DNA of 18,167 nucleotides from Chitinophagaceae bacterium UBA4857 (GTDB taxonomy: Bacteria > Bacteroidota > Bacteroidia > Chitinophagales > Chitinophagaceae), in contig DHEF01000019.1 of assembly GCA_002399735.1 (NCBI GenBank), positions 1 to 18,167 on the forward strand, given 5' to 3'. Every line of letters begins with the position of its first letter. The first letter of the stretch is position 1. Positions 14,865 to 18,167 of the stretch are shown here, piece after piece. Below the pieces are notes generated by a model that was not told where the DNA came from, did not search any database, and worked only from the letters and a program-made list of their open reading frames with translations. A program made the position numbers and the translations under genes.

Positions 14865-15836
14865 ATGAAGGAGGCTACCCATTTTCCTATTATTATCATT
14901 GGAGCAGGACCTATTGGTCTGGCTTGTGCAATTGAAGCAAAAAAAGCCGGTATTGATTACCTGATTCTTGAAAAAGGTTGTCTTGTAAATTCATTATACA
15001 ACTACCCCGTAAATATGACTTTTTTTTCCACCTCGGAAAGATTAGAGATTGGGAATATACCGTTTGTTAGTAATAGCCCCAAGCCTACCAGAAACGAATC
15101 ATTAGAATACTACAGGCGTACTGCAACAGCTTTTGATTTAAATATACAGTTGTTTGAAGAGGTACAAAACATAACCAAAGAAGCTGAAATTTTTGAAGTA
15201 ACAACTACTAAAAACCAATACACTGCTGCTAACATTATAGTGGCAACAGGCTTTTACGATATACCTTATTTGTTACAAGTACCCGGTGAAGATTTACCCA
15301 AAGTAACACACTATTACAAAGACCCACATTTTTATGCTTTTCGTGATGTAGTGGTAGTAGGCTCACAAAACTCGGCAGTAGACGCTGCTTTAGAAACATG
15401 GCGTAAAGGGGCAAGAGTGACAATGGTTATACGTGGTAATGAAATTGGACAAAGGGTTAAATACTGGATTCGTCCAGATATTATTAATCGGATAGAGGAA
15501 GAATCTATTAAAGCATATTACAACAGTACTGTACAAAGCATTACAGAAAAAGATATAACTATACAAACTCCCGACGGGTTGGTTACCATCGATAACGACG
15601 CCGTTATTGCTACTACAGGCTATCAGCCCAACCTGGCCTTTTTAGAAAAAATTGGTATTCTATTAAGTGATGATGCAATCCGTACTCCATTTATAAATGA
15701 AGACAATCACGAATCTAATATTTCTGGTATTTATCTGGCAGGCGTAATATGCGGCGGCATGAATACGCATCGGTTATTTATTGAAAACTCAAGGGAGCAT
15801 GCTGTAAAAATTATACAGCATATTAATACAAAATAG
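14865..15836 (+). CDS. ypdA: YpdA-family FAD/NADPH oxidoreductase
   Basis: Probably a bacillithiol-disulfide reductase (Bdr/YpdA), using NADPH to reduce oxidised bacillithiol. The protein has 323 residues and a cytoplasmic two-dinucleotide-fold layout: FAD motif GAGPIG at 13-18, the family-typical VNSLYNYPVNMTFFSTSE segment, IIVATGF near 105-115, NADPH motif VVVVGSQNSAVDAA near 163-176, and YLAGVICGG near the end. Alignment from memory to S. aureus YpdA is clear along the whole length. The conserved cysteine reported in the S. aureus GGGPCG motif is isoleucine here (I17); the nearest Cys is C21. The start is fixed by the FAD motif nine residues in. Its stop is inside a bidirectional terminator. 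bsh biosynthesis genes are not in the window. Confidence 0.88.
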   Translation: MKEATHFPIIIIGAGPIGLACAIEAKKAGIDYLILEKGCLVNSLYNYPVNMTFFSTSERLEIGNIPFVSNSPKPTRNESLEYYRRTATAFDLNIQLFEEVQNITKEAEIFEVTTTKNQYTAANIIVATGFYDIPYLLQVPGEDLPKVTHYYKDPHFYAFRDVVVVGSQNSAVDAALETWRKGARVTMVIRGNEIGQRVKYWIRPDIINRIEEESIKAYYNSTVQSITEKDITIQTPDGLVTIDNDAVIATTGYQPNLAFLEKIGILLSDDAIRTPFINEDNHESNISGIYLAGVICGGMNTHRLFIENSREHAVKIIQHINTK

Positions 15837-15858
15837 AGACAGTCACTGTCTCTATTTT
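15830..15858. terminator. Bidirectional terminator between ypdA and lipoprotein gene
   Basis: 14-bp perfect arms (15830-15843 and 15845-15858) around a single central C: AAAATAGAGACAGT and its reverse complement. Flanking A and T runs make it usable on both strands. The ypdA TAG (15834-15836) is inside. The minus-strand lipoprotein gene ends 9 nt away. Confidence 0.85.
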
Positions 15859-15867
15859 AAAAAGCAA

Positions 15868-15996
15868 TTATTTAATGCTTCTACATTTTTTACCACGGGG
15901 ATTATTTGCCGCTTCGTAAGGTGTCATACTTCTACTACATGCCTGTAATAGCAAAACAACTAATGCCAATCCAAAAATCAATTTTATAGCTTTCAT
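15868..15996 (-). CDS. Small lipoprotein, 42 residues
   Basis: A short lipoprotein of unknown function. From ATG 15996 it reads a signal MKAIKLIFGLALVVLLLQA followed by lipobox C20, then a basic tail with SRSMTPYEAANNPRGK. A longer frame upstream (to 16056) exists, but the internal Met gives a standard signal peptide. Similar tiny Bacteroidota lipoproteins with C-S-x-S-x-T-P-x-E-A-A are familiar from memory, without known role. It is convergent with ypdA and shares its terminator. A 17-bp sequence in its coding region is repeated upstream. Confidence 0.75.
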   Translation of the reverse strand: MKAIKLIFGLALVVLLLQACSRSMTPYEAANNPRGKKCRSIK

Positions 15997-16060
15997 AGTA
16001 AATAAATATTGGCCGCAAGATAATACCGGAGCCAATACTGTAAAATAGCAAAACAACTAA
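15947..16060. repeat. 17-bp direct repeat in and before the lipoprotein gene
   Basis: AATAGCAAAACAACTAA occurs exactly at 15947-15963 (inside the signal-peptide codons) and 16044-16060 (upstream), 97 bp apart. With a 2-bp gap the match extends left through CTGTAA. It looks like a local duplication. Confidence 0.6.
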
Positions 16061-16108
16061 AACGCAACAGTTTTCTCACTACGTTTTTATACGAAACTTA
16101 TAATCGCA

Positions 16109-16693
16109 TCAGACATTCTGTTTCCTTACATATTTGGTTAAAATAACAATTAATTGTCCTTCTATCTTACCTTCAATCTGCTCAGTGTTATCTGTAACCA
16201 CACGTATGTTTTTAACTACGGTGCCCATTTTTGCATTTAAAGTAGAGCCTTTTACGTCCAAAGATTTAGTTAGTACCACTGTATCACCATCCTGTAATAT
16301 CGCTCCATTTACATCACGGTGTAAATCCACATTGCCGTCACTTTCATGATCGCCGGCGGCTTTTGCCCAAGCCAATAAATCATCAGACAGATACATCATA
16401 TCTAAATTATCAGCCGCCCAGCTTTCATTACGTAAACGGTTTAGCATACGCCATGATACTACCTGCACCGCCGGTACTTCGCTCCACATACTGGTTGATA
16501 AGACTTCCCAATGTTTATTATCCAATATATCTTTTTTATCAACCTGCGTTTGACATTTTGGACAAATTAAAATACTGCTTTCTTCTGCATTACCAGAAGC
16601 AAAAGACACCTCGTACACTTTTAAGTCATTGGTTGTATTACATAACTCGCAAGTATTGCCGCTTCTTTCTCTTAATATATCTTCCAGTTTCAT
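16109..16693 (-). CDS. PhnA/YjdM-type zinc-ribbon protein
   Basis: The protein has 194 residues from ATG 16693; the 29 residues upstream of that Met are unlike protein and are left out. An N-terminal zinc ribbon has C15-x2-C18 and C44-x2-C47. A middle helical region (about 55-120) contains SWRMLNRL and DDLLAWAKA. The C-terminal PhnA domain (about 125-194) carries the signature DGDTVVLTKSLDVKGS. Despite the old phn name, the family has no proven role in phosphonate breakdown, and no C-P lyase gene is present. E. coli YjdM (about 111 residues) is shorter; this is the longer Bacteroidota form. It is read in the same direction as trxB but separated from it by a terminator, so is probably transcribed alone. 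Confidence 0.88.
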   Translation of the reverse strand: MKLEDILRERSGNTCELCNTTNDLKVYEVSFASGNAEESSILICPKCQTQVDKKDILDNKHWEVLSTSMWSEVPAVQVVSWRMLNRLRNESWAADNLDMMYLSDDLLAWAKAAGDHESDGNVDLHRDVNGAILQDGDTVVLTKSLDVKGSTLNAKMGTVVKNIRVVTDNTEQIEGKIEGQLIVILTKYVRKQNV

Positions 16694-16763
16694 GATAGTA
16701 ACCGTTTTAATTTGCCGCGAATGTAATAAAACTATTATACATCGATACTGATAAAAATCAGGA

Positions 16764-16799
16764 CAAAAAAATACCGTCACTCAAATGGAATGACGGCAT
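16764..16799 (-). terminator. Intrinsic terminator of trxB
   Basis: Minus strand: ATGCCGTCATT pairs with AGTGACGGTAT around a CCATTTG loop (stem about 8-10 bp with G-T wobbles), followed by a run of seven T residues. It is 29 nt after the trxB stop. Confidence 0.85.
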
Positions 16800-16827
16800 T
16801 GTATAATTATTTTCGCAATCGGTTTTA

Positions 16828-17772
16828 TTAATGTCCCAAAGCACTTAAATAACGTTCTGCATCTAATGCCGCCATACAGCCGCTACCTGCTGCGGTTACT
16901 GCCTGACGATAAATTTTATCCTGTACATCACCGGCTGCAAAAACACCTTCTACATTGGTTTTAGAAGTACCCGGTGTGGTTAAAATATAACCGGCTTCGT
17001 CCATATCCAATAAACCTTTAAATATATCGGAATTTGGTTGGTGACCAATAGCCACAAAGAAACCATTGATAGGTATTTCTGTTGTTTCGTTGGTCTGGTT
17101 ATTTTTTATACGAACACCGCTAACGGTTTTATCGCCTAAAATTTCATCGGTTTCGGAGTTCCAGTAAACTTTAATATTGGGAGTAGCCAATACCCTGTCC
17201 TGCATTACTTTACTGGCACGCATGGCATCCTTACGTACAAACATGTGAACCGTTGTACAAAGCTTACTTAAGTACAACGCTTCCTCGGCGGCTGTATCAC
17301 CGGCACCTACAATGGCCACTTCTTTTCCACGGAAAAAGAACCCATCGCACACAGCACACGCACTCACCCCAAAACCATTCAGGCGTTCTTCGCTGGGTAA
17401 ACCCAGCCATTTAGCCGATGCACCTGTTGCTATAATAATAGACTGCGCCTCAATCCATTTGTCATCATCTATCTGTACTTTATAAGGCTTGCTACTTAAA
17501 TCTACTTTAGTTGCCAAACCAAAACGTATATCAGCACCCATTCTTTTGGCTTGTTTTTCAAAGTCCACCATCATTTCGGGGCCTTGTACGCCATCGGCAT
17601 AACCAGGGTAGTTTTCTACCTCGGTAGTAATAGTTAACTGGCCGCCGGGTTGAATCCCCTGGTATAAAATAGGATTAAGATTAGCACGTGATGCATAAAT
17701 GGCCGCTGTATAACCTGCAGGCCCGCTTCCTATAATTAATACCTCTGTTTTTTCTGATACTTCTACTGACAT
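16828..17772 (-). CDS. trxB: Thioredoxin-disulfide reductase
   Basis: Uses NADPH through FAD and a redox disulfide to reduce thioredoxin in the cytoplasm. The protein is 314 residues, the usual length for the low-molecular-weight type. It has an FAD motif GSGPAG at 15-20, the family GQL..T..VENYPG segment at 44-57, redox centre C139-A-V-C142, NADPH motif GAGDTA at 156-161, and the closing GVFAAGDV..RQAVTAAGSGC. The start is ATG 17772. It has a good promoter about 35 nt upstream and its own terminator, so is likely a single-gene unit. A flavodoxin/ferredoxin reductase relative is unlikely because the CxxC is present. Confidence 0.97.
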   Translation of the reverse strand: MSVEVSEKTEVLIIGSGPAGYTAAIYASRANLNPILYQGIQPGGQLTITTEVENYPGYADGVQGPEMMVDFEKQAKRMGADIRFGLATKVDLSSKPYKVQIDDDKWIEAQSIIIATGASAKWLGLPSEERLNGFGVSACAVCDGFFFRGKEVAIVGAGDTAAEEALYLSKLCTTVHMFVRKDAMRASKVMQDRVLATPNIKVYWNSETDEILGDKTVSGVRIKNNQTNETTEIPINGFFVAIGHQPNSDIFKGLLDMDEAGYILTTPGTSKTNVEGVFAAGDVQDKIYRQAVTAAGSGCMAALDAERYLSALGH

Positions 17773-17806
17773 ATTTGTTGATTGTGTACTATTAAAACAA
17801 TATCTG

Positions 17807-17838
17807 CAAAAGAAAGTTTATTTACCCAAAATGCCAAA
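17807..17838 (-). promoter_or_regulatory. Promoter of trxB
   Basis: Minus strand: TTTG (17838-17835), 20-nt spacer, TTCTTTTG (17814-17807), one base off TAnnTTTG. The leader would be about 30 nt. Confidence 0.5.
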
Positions 17839-17872
17839 AGGCTTTGTGTACAGTTTAGGAAGGTAAATGTGA

Positions 17873-17912
17873 ATAAAAGGGAAGACGGAAAGTCCGAAAG
17901 ACGGTGAGAAGC
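17873..17912. repeat. Octamer repeat (GAAAGWCSG type)
   Basis: In-phase 8-bp units: AATAAAAG, GAAGACGG (17881), AAAGTCCG (17889), AAAGACGG (17897), TGAGAAGC (17905). It can form a small CGGA/TCCG hairpin. Part of the 395-nt gene-free end 17773-18167. Confidence 0.45.
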
Positions 17913-17914
17913 AA

Positions 17915-17989
17915 TTGACAGTTGACAAGTGACAATTCACAAAATTCACTACTCACTATTGACTATTCACTTCCATTAACTATTAACTA
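17915..17989. repeat. Heptamer repeat (TTGACAN / TTCACTA type), ten units
   Basis: Units start at 17915, 17922, 17929, 17936, 17945, 17952, 17959, 17966, 17976 and 17983: TTGACAG, TTGACAA, GTGACAA, TTCACAA, TTCACTA, CTCACTA, TTGACTA, TTCACTT, TTAACTA, TTAACTA. The 7-bp phase breaks only by a 2-nt and a 3-nt insert. Confidence 0.75.
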
Positions 17990-18004
17990 TATTCTATTGC
18001 TCAA

Positions 18005-18119
18005 GGGCTGGCGGATGGAAACGGTAGCTGGCCTGTAGCGATGGCAAAGCAGCCAGGCCGGCCACTACAAGCGTACAGCCGCAACTGTAGCTGACCGGAG
18101 TTACTACTGCTGACAGCCC
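18005..18119. other. GC-rich foldable block, possible ncRNA or repeat element
   Basis: GGGCTG (18005-18010) can close with CAGCCC (18114-18119). Inside, CTGGCCTG/CAGGCCGG (18028-18035/18054-18061) forms 8 pairs with one wobble, and TACAG/CTGTA (18074-18078/18085-18089) a 6-nt-loop hairpin. GC content is clearly above the surroundings. No coding frame is convincing. No known RNA family recognised. Confidence 0.35.
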
Positions 18120-18125
18120 CCCAAT

Positions 18126-18149
18126 AATTAGATAATTTGAAAATCATTG
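18126..18149. repeat. Octamer repeat (AATTAGAT type), second tract
   Basis: AATTAGAT, AATTTGAA, AATCATTG in 8-bp phase; the first unit is identical to that at 18-33 at the other end of the window. Confidence 0.45.
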
Positions 18150-18167
18150 TTGTCCGGTAAACATTTT

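Noticed and set aside
16694..16780. 29-residue N-terminal extension of the PhnA-type protein
   Set aside because: Runs into the trxB terminator; the family starts at MKLEDIL-like sequence at 16693.
17880..17910. GGAAAGTCCG resembles the conserved region of RNase P RNA
   Set aside because: The rest of the RNase P core (later conserved regions and closing stem) is not found, and the segment is explained by the 8-bp repeat phase.

Overview
The window looks like a chromosomal segment from a Bacteroidota bacterium, most likely near the Chitinophagaceae. The grounds are an AT-rich sequence, the thrS-infC pair with typical Bacteroidota proteins, a YpdA-type (bacillithiol) oxidoreductase, a GlmM of the GEGNGG type, boxes matching the Bacteroidota promoter consensus TAnnTTTG, almost no Shine-Dalgarno sequences, and intergenic DNA full of short repeats. 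The family-level placement is inference. No rRNA, tRNA, CRISPR array, transposase or phage gene is visible.

Left part (1-2886, minus strand): thrS then infC, a translation unit closed by a hairpin terminator. IF-3 carries a Gly/Arg-rich N-terminal extension. Next (3057-5359, plus strand) come two tandem secreted paralogues of unknown function that share an N-terminal beta-rich domain and a strongly conserved C-terminal domain. They are separated by repeats, and the pair ends in a 46-bp perfect palindrome that contains the stop codon. On the minus strand follow glmM (5560-6945, amino-sugar and peptidoglycan precursor supply) and an LTA-synthase-type membrane sulfatase-fold transferase (7156-9129).

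Middle (9130-10103): a GC-rich repeat, then a 64-residue protein gene with a good promoter, a leader of about 130 nt and a structured 3' tail ending in a strong terminator. A PAP2 phosphatase and a CorC/CNNM-type transporter form a plus-strand operon (10104-12017). A HEAT-like protein (12194-12721) converges with a secreted GH43 glycosidase (12725-13735), leaving 3 bp between their stop codons.

Right part (13922-17772): a SirB1/transglutaminase-like protein, the YpdA-family flavoprotein (probably a leaderless mRNA), a 42-residue lipoprotein, a PhnA/YjdM-type zinc-ribbon protein, and trxB. YpdA and TrxB suggest that low-molecular-weight thiol and thioredoxin redox functions sit close together here. 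The last 395 bases hold no gene but carry two tandem-repeat tracts and a GC-rich, foldable block.

The most unusual feature is not a gene. At least seven intergenic tracts are degenerate tandem repeats, each with a nearly fixed period of 7, 8 or 9 bp and mostly with its own unit sequence. They coexist with a 35-bp dispersed repeat (two copies), a REP-like inverted repeat and a GC-rich direct-repeat element. I found no clear new defence or metabolic system. The best candidates for something undescribed are the repeat tracts, the paralogous secreted pair, the small-protein locus at 9401-9910 and the foldable block at 18005-18119.
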